DNA from: Pseudaeromonas sp041441555
Lineage (GTDB): Bacteria; Pseudomonadota; Gammaproteobacteria; Enterobacterales; Aeromonadaceae
Length of the DNA: 13,354 bases
Assembly (NCBI GenBank): GCA_041441555.1
Contig: JASDSW010000066.1
Location: forward strand, 1-13,354
Reading direction: 5' to 3'
Part shown: positions 5,895 through 13,354 of the stretch, piece by piece
Position numbering within the stretch: the stretch's first letter is position 1
Layout: every line of letters starts with the position of its first letter
Notes under the pieces: generated by a model
The model's database searches: none
Seen by the model: the letters and a program-made list of their open reading frames with translations, nothing else
What the model was told of the DNA's origin: nothing
Translations under genes and position numbers: made by a program

Positions 5895-7631
5895 TCAGGC
5901 CCCTAATCGGCGATAGAGGCTCTGGTAACCGGCGTGGCTGGCCAGCAGTTCGGCATGAGTGCCACAGGCACCGATGCGGCCATGCTCCAGCATGGCGATC
6001 CGATCCAGCCGCTGCAGCCCCCCCAGGCGGTGGGTGATCATCAACAGACTTTTCCCTTCGGCATGGGCGAAGATGAGATCCAGCATCGCCTGTTCGGTGG
6101 CCGGATCCAGCCCCTCGGTGGCCTCATCCAGCAACAGCAGCGGTGCATCATGCAGCAGGGCGCGGGCCAATCCCAGCCGGCGCTGCTCGCCACCGGAGAG
6201 GGGGCGGCCGCCTTCCCCCAGCCACTGCGCCAGACCGGCTTCCGGGTCTGCCACCAGCCCCTGCAGCCCCACCTGATGCAGCACCTTGAGTAGCTCGTCA
6301 TCCGAGGCATCCGGCTTGGCCAGCCGCAGGTTGTCGGCCAGACTGGCCGAGAAGAGATGCACCCGCTGGCTGACCACCGACATGCTGGCCCGCAGCGTCG
6401 CCTCGTCCAGCGAGGCCAGCGGCCGACCATCCAACAGCAGCTCGCCGCTGCTGGGTTCCCACTCCCGGGTGATGAGTCCCAGCAGAGTCGATTTGCCACA
6501 GCCGGTAGGCCCAATCAGGGCCATCTTTTCGCCGGGCGCCAGTTGCAGCGTCAAGCCGCTGAGCACCTGGCCCTGGTCGGGATAACCAAAGCCGACGTCG
6601 TGCAGGCTCAGGGCCACCGCAGTGCGCCCCTGGGCGCCGGTGGCGCTGCCGTAATGCAGCGGAACGGCATCGCGCATCACCTCGTTGAGGCGGCGCGCCG
6701 AGGCCAGCGTGGTCGCCAGGTGTTGGAAGGCGGCGATCAGGGGGGTGACGGCATCGAAGGCGGCCAGCGTGATGAAGACCATCAGGGCGATCAACGGATC
6801 CGGGGCCAGGCCGCCCACGCCATCGGCACTGAACCAGAGCATCAGCAGCACCAGCAGCCCCAGGCTGAAGATCAGCAGGCTCGAGCCGAGGGCACTGAGC
6901 CGATTCATCTGCCGTTGCGCCATCACCAGGTCGCTCTCGCATTCGAGGATCCGCGCGCGATGAGCGGGCTCAGCCCCGAACAGCAGCAACTCGGCCTGAT
7001 TCTCCAGATAGTCGACATAGCGGATGCGCAGCGCGCTGCGACTGGCCGCCAGGGCGCGGCCGGGACGGCGGCCAAGCCGATAGAGCAGGGTCGGAAGGCC
7101 GAGGCCAACCACCAGCAGTCCCAGCGTCAGGATCTCGGCCAGCTTGCCATCAAACAGCAGCAGGAAGGCGAACAGCCCCACCAGCGTCAACAGGGCGCAG
7201 ACCAGCGGCGTGATGAGGCGCAGGTAGACGTGATCCATGGCATCGATATCGGCCACCAGGCGATTGAGGAGATCCCCCTGGCGGAAACGTTGCAGGCTGG
7301 CGGCGGGCAGGGGCGAGAGCCGCTCCCAGAACAGGATGCGCAGCCGGGTGAGCAGGCGGAAGGTGGCATCGTGAGTGACCACGCGATCGGCCCAGCGGCT
7401 GGCGGTGCGAATGATGGACAAAAAGCGGACGGCGCCGGCCGGCAGCAGGTAGTTGAAACTCTGGCGCCCGAGCCGGGAGAGCCCGGCGATGGCGGCAGCG
7501 GACAAGAACCAGCCCGAGAGCGAGAGCAGCCCGATGCCGGCCCACAGGGTGAACAGGCTCAGCAGCAGGCCGATGCCAAGCAAGCCCCAGTGCTGACGGT
7601 ACAGTCGCAGAAACGGTAACAGGTCACGCAT
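5895..7631 (-). CDS. cydC: Thiol/heme-linked ABC transporter subunit CydC
   Basis: CydC is one half of the heterodimeric CydDC transporter of the inner membrane. It is needed to assemble cytochrome bd and periplasmic c-type cytochromes; it was described as a cysteine/glutathione exporter and more recently linked to heme. At 578 residues it resembles E. coli CydC (573). The N-terminal ~320 residues are the six-helix transmembrane domain (opening MRDLLPFLRLY). The ATPase domain holds Walker A GPTGCGKST (374-382), signature LSGGEQ (478-483), Walker B LLLLDE (498-503) and the switch His534 (ITHR). The ATG at 7631-7629 was chosen over a GTG five codons upstream because GAAGGAG (7645-7639) lies 6-7 bases before it. 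The start overlaps the cydD stop by 8 bases, implying coupled translation. Confidence 0.96.
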   Translation of the reverse strand: MRDLLPFLRLYRQHWGLLGIGLLLSLFTLWAGIGLLSLSGWFLSAAAIAGLSRLGRQSFNYLLPAGAVRFLSIIRTASRWADRVVTHDATFRLLTRLRILFWERLSPLPAASLQRFRQGDLLNRLVADIDAMDHVYLRLITPLVCALLTLVGLFAFLLLFDGKLAEILTLGLLVVGLGLPTLLYRLGRRPGRALAASRSALRIRYVDYLENQAELLLFGAEPAHRARILECESDLVMAQRQMNRLSALGSSLLIFSLGLLVLLMLWFSADGVGGLAPDPLIALMVFITLAAFDAVTPLIAAFQHLATTLASARRLNEVMRDAVPLHYGSATGAQGRTAVALSLHDVGFGYPDQGQVLSGLTLQLAPGEKMALIGPTGCGKSTLLGLITREWEPSSGELLLDGRPLASLDEATLRASMSVVSQRVHLFSASLADNLRLAKPDASDDELLKVLHQVGLQGLVADPEAGLAQWLGEGGRPLSGGEQRRLGLARALLHDAPLLLLDEATEGLDPATEQAMLDLIFAHAEGKSLLMITHRLGGLQRLDRIAMLEHGRIGACGTHAELLASHAGYQSLYRRLGA

Positions 7632-9411
7632 GGTGGGCTCCTTCACGAGTGGCTCCGGGGGCGGCGGCGGTCTGAGCCAGCAGGGCGTGCAACGGTGAGC
7701 CTGGATGCCGTAGTTTGGCCGGGGTTCCCGCGGCCAGCAGTTGGCCCTGTCCCAGCAGCAGGAGTTGATCGGCTTCGTCGATCTGATCGAGCCGATGGCT
7801 GACCATCAGCGAGGTTCGTCCCTGCAACAGGGGTGGTAGCGCCGCGAGGATCTGCTGTTCATTGTCGCTATCCAGACTGGCCGTCGGTTCATCCAGCAGC
7901 AACAGGCGGGAGGGGAATAGCAGGGCGCGCGCCAGTGCCAGCCGCTGGGCCTGTCCCACCGACAGTCCGGCCGCACCATCTCCGATGAGATAATCCCACC
8001 CCTTCTCCTGCAGGATGTCCAGCGCCCGGGCCTGGGTCATGGCATCAAGCAGTTGCTGCTCACTGGCCGGACGGCCGAGAGTTAAATTATCCCGCAGGCT
8101 GCCGTGGATCAGCTTGGGGTTCTGCCCGAGCCAGGCGATCTGCTGGCGCCACTGAGGCATGGCCAGCGTGCTGAGCTCGATGCCCTGCACCTTGAGGCTG
8201 CCCCGGTAGGGTAGGAAACCGAGCAAGGCGGCCAGCAGCGAGCTCTTGCCCGAGCCGGTCTGGCCGATGAGCAGGGTTTTTTGGCCAGCCGCCAGGGTGA
8301 AGGAGAGGGGGCCGACCAGAGAAACTCCCTCGGGACTCAGTACCTCCAGCTCGCTGGCCTCGATGGTCAGCGGTTCGTGGTCGGCGAGTCGTTGCTCACC
8401 GCCGGGCAGTGGCAGCAGGCTCTGGTTGAGGAAGGATTCAATGGCATCGGCGGCGCCGATGGCCTGGGCCTTGGCGTGGTAATGGGCTCCCAGCTCGCGC
8501 AGCGGCAGGTAGAAGTCGGGAGCCAGCAGCAGGGCAAACAGACCGGTGAACAGGGTCACCTTGCTGCCGTAGTTGCCAAAATCGAGGTGTTCGAGGTAAC
8601 TGAAACCGAAGTAGACCGCCAGGATGGCGATGGCCACCGAGGCGAAAAACTCCAGCACCGCCGAGCTGAGGAAGGCCATACGCAGCACCTCCATGGTCCG
8701 CTCGCGAAACTCTTCGGAGGCGCGCGCTATGTTCTGCTGTTCGGCCTGACTGCGGCGATACAGCCGCAAGGTGGCCATGCCGCGCAGACGGTCAAGAAAA
8801 TGGCCGGACAGACGACGCAGTGCCTCGAAGTTGCGACGGTTGGCGTCGGCGGCGCCGATGCCGGTCAGGATCATAAACAGCGGGATCAGCGGTGCCGTGA
8901 CCAACAAGATGGTGCCGGCGGCCCAATTGACCGGGAAGATGGCCAGCAGGATCAGCAGGGGCTGCAGCACGCTCAGTTGAGTCTGCGGCAGATAGCGGGC
9001 GTAGAAGTCGTGCAGATCTTCCACCTGCTCATGTAGCAGGCTGGCCCAGCTACCGGCGGGCTGCCGTTGCAGGTAGGCCGGACCGCGGCGCTCCATCTCC
9101 CCTAATATCCGGGCTCGGATCTGACGGCGCACCCGGGTTGCACCGGTGAAGGCGGCGCGCTCGCGCGCCATCGCCAGGAGCGAGCGGGCGACGGTCAATC
9201 CGAGTAACAGCAGCAGCAACGGCAGCTGGGTGCTTTTTTGCAGGCCGTGGATGATGAAGCCGTGCAGCAGCTCGGCCAGCAACCAGGCCTGAGCGATCAA
9301 CAGGCCGGCGGAGAGTCCGCCATAGAGCACGCAAAGCGTGAGCCACGGCTTGGCCAGACGTCGTTGTTGCCGCAACCAGGTCACCAGGGTCTGTTGTCGG
9401 AGTTTGTCCAT
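7624..9411 (-). CDS. cydD: Thiol/heme-linked ABC transporter subunit CydD
   Basis: CydD is the partner half-transporter of CydC, of 595 residues (E. coli 588). The transmembrane domain spans about residues 22-330, with hydrophobic helices near 22-45, 62-82, 145-185, 250-272 and 284-302. The ATPase domain carries Walker A GQTGSGKSS (383-391), signature LSVGQ (483-487, the CydD-type variant of LSGGQ), Walker B LLLLDE (503-508) and His539 (VSHR). The short C-terminal tail (PGATREGAHHA) overlaps the start of cydC. The ATG at 9411 fits the family N-terminus; only a weak AGG-type ribosome site precedes it. It is first in the minus-strand block and divergent from the diguanylate cyclase gene, with about 165 bases between their starts. 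Confidence 0.96.
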   Translation of the reverse strand: MDKLRQQTLVTWLRQQRRLAKPWLTLCVLYGGLSAGLLIAQAWLLAELLHGFIIHGLQKSTQLPLLLLLLGLTVARSLLAMARERAAFTGATRVRRQIRARILGEMERRGPAYLQRQPAGSWASLLHEQVEDLHDFYARYLPQTQLSVLQPLLILLAIFPVNWAAGTILLVTAPLIPLFMILTGIGAADANRRNFEALRRLSGHFLDRLRGMATLRLYRRSQAEQQNIARASEEFRERTMEVLRMAFLSSAVLEFFASVAIAILAVYFGFSYLEHLDFGNYGSKVTLFTGLFALLLAPDFYLPLRELGAHYHAKAQAIGAADAIESFLNQSLLPLPGGEQRLADHEPLTIEASELEVLSPEGVSLVGPLSFTLAAGQKTLLIGQTGSGKSSLLAALLGFLPYRGSLKVQGIELSTLAMPQWRQQIAWLGQNPKLIHGSLRDNLTLGRPASEQQLLDAMTQARALDILQEKGWDYLIGDGAAGLSVGQAQRLALARALLFPSRLLLLDEPTASLDSDNEQQILAALPPLLQGRTSLMVSHRLDQIDEADQLLLLGQGQLLAAGTPAKLRHPGSPLHALLAQTAAAPGATREGAHHA

Positions 9412-9534
9412 GAGCCTGCCAATCGCTAATAAAATTCAGGGCAAATCTATCTTTACCACCGGCCAATGGCAAATGTTCCTCGCGCTGGATCGCGGATTGC
9501 CTACTCAGGTTTTCGCGAATGGACGGCGTGCCAC

Positions 9535-9540
9535 TATGCT
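9535..9540 (+). promoter_or_regulatory. Possible -10 of the diguanylate cyclase gene
   Basis: TATGCT lies about 37 bases before the proposed TTG start. The best -35 match, TTTCGC at 9511-9516 with an 18-base spacer, is weak. This is the only reasonable candidate I see in the 165-base divergent region, where no clear cydD promoter was resolved. Confidence 0.25.
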
Positions 9541-9566
9541 TGATTCAGGACGGTGCGATCAGGCGC

Positions 9567-9579
9567 GGAGGTCGTATTG
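9567..9579 (+). promoter_or_regulatory. Ribosome-binding site selecting a TTG start
   Basis: GGAGGT (9567-9572) is separated by CGTA from TTG (9577-9579). The in-frame ATG at 9598 has no ribosome site, and the GTG at 9553 lies upstream of this one. The sequence favours the TTG as start of the diguanylate cyclase. Confidence 0.6.
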
Positions 9580-11223
9580 AAGACGCGGTTTCGATCCATG
9601 CGGCAAAAGTTTCTGCTGCTCTACCTGCTCTACCTGCTCTGCTTGCTGCTCGGTCTGTTGGGCGGCGCGGCCAATTACCTCTATTTCATCAATCCGTTGA
9701 TCGGGGAAGTCGAACAGAACTTCGTCCGAGCCAAGGTGCAGCGGGTCGCGGCGGTGCTGCAGCGCGAATTGCAGGATTTGCGCCGGGTCAGCGTGGATTG
9801 GAGCGCCTGGACCGGGATGTATAACTATGTTCAGCAGCGCAATCCGGAGTTTGCCGCCGAGAATTTCATCCCGGAAACCCTCGACGGTCTGGATCTGGAC
9901 CTGATGCTGGTTTATGACCGGCAGGGCCGTCCGGTGACGCAACTCTTCAGTGCCACCGCCGAACAGGCCGACATCCCACGCTATGTGCAAAAAAAATTGC
10001 GCCAACAACTGAACTCCTGGCCGGATATGACGGCCCCGACGGCGAATGTGAACCGCGCCGCGTCGGGGCGGAGCGGTTTCTTGCCGACGCCATTGGGCGT
10101 CTTATTGCTGGCCATTGAACCCATCTATCGCTCGGACTTTACCGGGCCCTCGGTCGGGGTGCTGGTCTTCGGCCGCCTGCTGACCCCCGAGTTCCATCAA
10201 GCGTTGCAGCAACAGGCGGCCCTGGCGTTTTCCTTGCAGCCAGCGGTCCTGCTGGCCAAACCGCCCCATGCCGTTGAGCTCCGCCAACTCGAACATGGGG
10301 ACGTGGCCTTGTGGCTGCAACCGCGGAACGGCCAACTCATCGACATCCGGGTGGATCTGTTCGATATCAATCGGGCGTCCACGCTGCAACTGACGGCTGC
10401 CGCCCCCCGCGAGCTCTCCGGTCTGAGCATGCAGACGCTGGAGTACTCCCTTTACTTTGCGCTGGGGATCTTCGTGCTGATCCTGGCGCTGTTTATCTGT
10501 TTCGTGCACCTTTGGGTGACTCGTCCCCTGCGGCGCCTGAATGACTATGTGACCCATGTGCGGCATGCCGAGGACTTTGTGGCTGAGCCGCCATTGGGGC
10601 GCGATGAGATCGGTCATCTGGCGCGGGCCTTCACCTCGCTGCTCGACGAATTGATCCTCAAGCAGCGGGAGCTCCGCCGTCTGTCCCAGGAGGATGGCTT
10701 GACCCAGGTGGCTAACCGGCGCCGTTTCAACGAGTCGTGGCCATCGGTGGTCGCCACGGCCCAGCAGTTGGCACTGCCTCTGTCGCTCATCATGATCGAT
10801 GTCGACTACTTCAAACGCTACAACGACTATTATGGCCATCTGCGCGGCGATGAGGCGCTGCGGCAGGTGGCTCGTTGCCTGCAACAACTGGTCAATCAAC
10901 AGAGTGATCTGGTGGCTCGCTACGGCGGCGAGGAGTTTGTGGTCTATCTGCAAGGTTGCGATCTCCCCCACGCCTGCCAGATTGCCGAGGCAATGTGCGT
11001 GCAGGTCCGCCAGATGGCGATCCCTCATGTGACCAGCGGCTGCGCCACCGTGTTGACCCTCAGCTGCGGGGTGAGCGGTTGTGAGCCGACGGCTTTGTGT
11101 GATGCGGAACGGCTGCTGCGGCAGGCCGATCAAGCCCTATATCTGGCCAAGGAGCGGGGACGCAACCGTGTCGAGTCTTATGGCGGCGGCGATGCGGAGT
11201 CCGGAACGGGAGGGGGCGGATAA
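9577..11223 (+). CDS. Membrane-bound diguanylate cyclase (CHASE4-HAMP-GGDEF)
   Basis: This is a predicted c-di-GMP synthase of 548 residues from a TTG start. TM1 (about 13-37) is very Leu-rich. A periplasmic CHASE4-like sensor follows (about 45-285), with the characteristic DWSAWTGMYNYV (74-85) and ENFIPETLDGLDLDL. TM2 covers about 290-314, HAMP about 315-367 (TRPLRRLN, RDEIGHLARAF), then the GGDEF domain about 370-537. Catalytic features are intact: DGLTQVANRR, IDVDYFKRYND (metal Asp408, Asp410), and active-site GGEEF (450-454) in RYGGEEF. The usual RxxD inhibitory site reads QQSD (441-444), so product inhibition by the classical I-site may be absent. There is no EAL domain. The tail is Gly-rich (ending GTGGGG). 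It is divergent from cydD. The ligand sensed is unknown. Confidence 0.9.
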   Translation: MKTRFRSMRQKFLLLYLLYLLCLLLGLLGGAANYLYFINPLIGEVEQNFVRAKVQRVAAVLQRELQDLRRVSVDWSAWTGMYNYVQQRNPEFAAENFIPETLDGLDLDLMLVYDRQGRPVTQLFSATAEQADIPRYVQKKLRQQLNSWPDMTAPTANVNRAASGRSGFLPTPLGVLLLAIEPIYRSDFTGPSVGVLVFGRLLTPEFHQALQQQAALAFSLQPAVLLAKPPHAVELRQLEHGDVALWLQPRNGQLIDIRVDLFDINRASTLQLTAAAPRELSGLSMQTLEYSLYFALGIFVLILALFICFVHLWVTRPLRRLNDYVTHVRHAEDFVAEPPLGRDEIGHLARAFTSLLDELILKQRELRRLSQEDGLTQVANRRRFNESWPSVVATAQQLALPLSLIMIDVDYFKRYNDYYGHLRGDEALRQVARCLQQLVNQQSDLVARYGGEEFVVYLQGCDLPHACQIAEAMCVQVRQMAIPHVTSGCATVLTLSCGVSGCEPTALCDAERLLRQADQALYLAKERGRNRVESYGGGDAESGTGGGG

Positions 11224-11291
11224 AAGCAGAGCGCTTTGCTCAAAGCTTGTGCAAACGCGCGGTGATCTGACCATTTCGCTGCGATTGGCCG

Positions 11292-11319
11292 TTGATTCAG
11301 ATAAAAAAACGCATATAGT
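11292..11319 (+). promoter_or_regulatory. Promoter of the tandem tRNA-Gly genes
   Basis: TTGATT (-35, 11292-11297), a 16-base spacer and TATAGT (-10, 11314-11319) are followed by a GC-rich discriminator (GTGCCCAC), as in growth-rate and stringently controlled tRNA promoters. The first tRNA starts 14 bases after the -10. Confidence 0.7.
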
Positions 11320-11333
11320 AGTGCCCACACCAA

Positions 11334-11407
11334 GCGGGTGTAGTTCAATGGTAGAACTTTAGCTTCCCAAGCTAATAGCGTGGGTTCGATTCCCATCACC
11401 CGCTCCA
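11334..11407 (+). tRNA. tRNA-Gly (anticodon CCC)
   Basis: This is a 74-base cloverleaf including encoded CCA. The acceptor stem GCGGGTG pairs with CACCCGC. The anticodon stem TTAGC/GCTAA encloses the loop TTCCCAA, giving anticodon CCC at 11366-11368, which reads GGG. The T-loop TTCGATT is present. It corresponds to E. coli glyU. Confidence 0.97.
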
Positions 11408-11419
11408 ATTTCCTGCCGT

Positions 11420-11494
<75 letters not shown>

Positions 11495-11580
11495 AGTATC
11501 GCCTCGATTGACTCTTTTCTTCCCGAATGATTTCAAGCGTTTTTGCCCCTTGTCCACCGGTTCCTTCGTTTTCCGTCGAG

Positions 11581-11589
11581 TGCTAGAAT
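11581..11589 (+). promoter_or_regulatory. Extended -10 promoter of gltX
   Basis: TGCTAGAAT (extended TGC plus TAGAAT) is preceded by a weak -35 TTCCTT at 11561-11566 with a 17-base spacer. It predicts a leader of about 50 bases before the gltX ATG. Confidence 0.55.
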
Positions 11590-11645
11590 AGCCGCCATTT
11601 CGTTTGGCCCCTGTCATGGGCATCACCACAAACAAGGCATCAAGC

Positions 11646-13055
11646 ATGAAAGTCAAAACCCGTTTTGCTCCCAGTCCGACCGGTTTCCTGCACGTCGGCG
11701 GCGCTCGTACCGCACTCTACTCCTGGCTGTTTGCCCGTCACCATCAGGGTGAATTTGTCCTGCGCATCGAAGATACCGATCTGGAGCGCTCTACTCAGGA
11801 GGCGATCGACGCCATCATCGAAGGGATGAACTGGCTGGGGCTGAACTGGGAGGAGGGTCCTTACTATCAGACTAAACGCTTCGATCGCTACAACGCCGTC
11901 ATCGACGAGATGCTGGCCGATGGTCGTGCCTACAAGTGCTACTGCTCCCGTGAGCGCCTGGATGCGCTGCGGGAAGGTCAGATGGCGGCGGGCGAGAAGC
12001 CGCGTTATGACGGTCGTTGCCGCGACAGCCATGAGCATCATGCCGAGGATGAGCCTTGCGTCATTCGCTTCCGTAATCCGCAAGAGGGTGTGGTGAGTTT
12101 TGATGACCATGTGCGGGGTCACATCGAGTTTGCCAACAGCGAACTGGATGATCTGATCATTCGCCGCACCGATGGTTCCCCGACCTATAACTTCTGCGTG
12201 GTCATCGACGACTGGGACATGGAGATCACCCATGTGGTTCGGGGCGAGGATCACGTCAACAACACGCCGCGCCAGATCAACATCTACAAGGCGCTGGGTG
12301 CTCCGGTGCCGGAATTTGCCCACGTCTCCATGATCCTGGGGGATGACGGCGCCAAGCTCTCCAAGCGTCACGGCGCCGTGAGCGTGATGCAGTACCGCGA
12401 CGACGGCTACCTGCCCGAGGCGCTGCTCAACTATCTGGTCCGTCTGGGCTGGTCGAATGGCGATCAGGAGATCTTCACCCTGGCGGAGATGATCGCCCTG
12501 TTCAGTCTGGATGCCATCAGCAAGTCGGCTTCGGCTTTCAATACCGACAAGCTCAAGTGGTTGAACAACCATTACATCCGGACTCTGGATCCGCTCTATG
12601 TCGCCAAGCACCTGGAGTGGCACATGGCCGATCAGAAGATTGATTATGCTCAGGGTCCGGCGCTGAGTGAGGTGGTCAGTCTGCTGGCGGAGCGTTGCCA
12701 TACCCTGGTGGAGATGGCGGGGCAGAGCCGTTATTTCTTCGAGGAGTATGAGGCCATCGACGAGGCGGCTGCCAAGAAGCACCTGAAGGCCGCTGCGCGC
12801 GAACCACTGGCGTTGATCCGGGACAAGCTGGCGGCGCTGACCGAGTGGGAGCTCGAGCCGCTGCACCACGTCATCCAGGCGACCGCCGACGAACTGGGTC
12901 TGGTCATGGGCAAGGTGGGCATGCCGTTGCGGGTGGCCGTCACTGGCCTGGGGCAGTCCCCCTCCATCGATGCGGTGATGAAGCTGGTGGGTCGGGAGCG
13001 GGTGTTGGCGCGTCTGGATCGGGTCATCGCCTCATTGCCGACCGCCGCCGAATAA
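11646..13055 (+). CDS. gltX: Glutamate--tRNA ligase
   Basis: This is class I glutamyl-tRNA synthetase, which charges tRNA-Glu in the cytoplasm and feeds translation and tetrapyrrole synthesis. It has 469 residues (E. coli 471). The HIGH-type signature is APSPTGFLHVGG (8-19), the KMSKS-type signature KLSKR (237-241), and the Rossmann core includes NNTPRQIN and HVSMILGDDG. Cysteines 98, 100 and 125 of the zinc site are present, but the fourth ligand proposed in E. coli (His127) is Asp here, with His129 nearby. The C-terminal anticodon-binding region ends LPTAAE. The ATG at 11646 is chosen because MKVKTRFAPSPTG is the family N-terminus; an earlier in-frame ATG (11616) would add ten non-homologous residues. 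AAGG at 11634-11637 is the ribosome site. Confidence 0.98.
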   Translation: MKVKTRFAPSPTGFLHVGGARTALYSWLFARHHQGEFVLRIEDTDLERSTQEAIDAIIEGMNWLGLNWEEGPYYQTKRFDRYNAVIDEMLADGRAYKCYCSRERLDALREGQMAAGEKPRYDGRCRDSHEHHAEDEPCVIRFRNPQEGVVSFDDHVRGHIEFANSELDDLIIRRTDGSPTYNFCVVIDDWDMEITHVVRGEDHVNNTPRQINIYKALGAPVPEFAHVSMILGDDGAKLSKRHGAVSVMQYRDDGYLPEALLNYLVRLGWSNGDQEIFTLAEMIALFSLDAISKSASAFNTDKLKWLNNHYIRTLDPLYVAKHLEWHMADQKIDYAQGPALSEVVSLLAERCHTLVEMAGQSRYFFEEYEAIDEAAAKKHLKAAAREPLALIRDKLAALTEWELEPLHHVIQATADELGLVMGKVGMPLRVAVTGLGQSPSIDAVMKLVGRERVLARLDRVIASLPTAAE

Positions 13056-13072
13056 GCGACTCAGGATGAGAG

Positions 13073-13098
13073 ACCCCGGCCTGGTGCCGGGGTTTTTT
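13073..13098 (+). terminator. Intrinsic terminator of gltX
   Basis: CCCCGGC (13074-13080) and GCCGGGG (13086-13092) form a GC-rich stem around CTGGT, extended by an A-T pair. T6 follows, about 18 bases after the gltX stop. Confidence 0.94.
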
Positions 13099-13181
13099 CA
13101 TCGCGGATCCGGGGAATGGGGGCGCTTGGCAACCGGTTTGTCTAGTTGTTCGCCGCCCGGCTATCCGCGCTCATTTTTTTG

Positions 13182-13210
13182 TTGACACATTTCGGTCCGC
13201 TGCCTAATAT
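13182..13210 (+). promoter_or_regulatory. Near-consensus sigma-70 promoter of tRNA-Ala
   Basis: TTGACA (13182-13187) is followed by exactly 17 bases and TAATAT (13205-13210). A T-rich run (13173-13180) sits just upstream where an UP element would lie, and the discriminator GCGCCTCG is GC-rich. The predicted start near 13217 leaves a leader of about 84 bases before the tRNA. Confidence 0.9.
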
Positions 13211-13300
13211 GCGCCTCGCTTGTCGAGTGGGAACAGTTGCCAAGCCGTCTGGAAACCAGCCAATCCGGATGTGTCGTCGATGATTCGATAGACGGGAAAT

Positions 13301-13354
<54 letters not shown>

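Noticed and set aside
6357..7619. 420-codon plus-strand ORF, Gln/Gly-rich, over cydC
   Set aside because: It is antisense shadow of a verified ABC transporter gene; the composition is typical of reverse-complement Leu/Ala codons.
10102..11133. 343-codon minus-strand ORF over the diguanylate cyclase
   Set aside because: It is antisense to the intact HAMP-GGDEF coding frame and has no domain signal.
11224..11250. Possible terminator after the diguanylate cyclase (GCAGA/TTTGC)
   Set aside because: The stem is only five pairs including a G-T, with no T-run; transcription may continue into the tRNA genes.
11640..12869. 409-codon minus-strand ORF over gltX
   Set aside because: It is a shadow of gltX.

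Overview
The window looks like chromosome of a GC-rich gammaproteobacterium, most likely an Aeromonas or close relative. This rests on close resemblance of ProS, YcdX, TrmO, CydC/CydD, GltX and the tRNAs to their Escherichia coli counterparts, together with lineage-type hypothetical proteins. The genus is an inference; the class is well supported. Almost all of the window is ordinary core genome. The exception is the first ~300 bases, which are AT-rich (about 38% GC in the first 60 bases) and hold the tail of an apparently acquired, probably frameshifted gene with a HEPN-type RxxxxH motif.

Layout: (1) 1-285, the C-terminal end of the HEPN-like gene, closed by a perfect bidirectional hairpin terminator that it shares with proS. 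(2) proS on the minus strand, divergent across a 245-base region from ycdX (PHP-family phosphatase). ycdX is followed by a small membrane-anchored protein, and that pair ends in a strong terminator. (3) A secreted six-cysteine protein of unknown function, preceded by a leader with direct and inverted repeats and closed by a GC-rich hairpin. (4) A long minus-strand block read cydD, cydC, rcsF, trmO, then a small lipoprotein. cydD and cydC overlap, and rcsF and trmO are 3 nt apart. rcsF has its own consensus -10. (5) Divergent from cydD, a membrane-bound CHASE4-HAMP-GGDEF diguanylate cyclase that probably starts at TTG. (6) Two tandem tRNA-Gly genes (anticodons CCC and TCC) under one good promoter, then gltX with an extended -10 promoter and terminator. 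A tRNA-Ala (GGC), cut by the window end, has a near-perfect sigma-70 promoter.

Themes: translation (proS, gltX, three tRNAs, trmO tRNA modification); the cell envelope and its redox balance (CydDC thiol/heme-linked exporter, RcsF envelope stress sensor with two disulfides, small lipoprotein, secreted Cys-rich protein); and c-di-GMP signalling. I do not see a clear new multi-gene system. The best leads are the truncated HEPN gene at the left edge, which needs the upstream sequence, the uncharacterised six-cysteine secreted protein with its structured leader, and the short-linker RcsF encoded beside CydDC.
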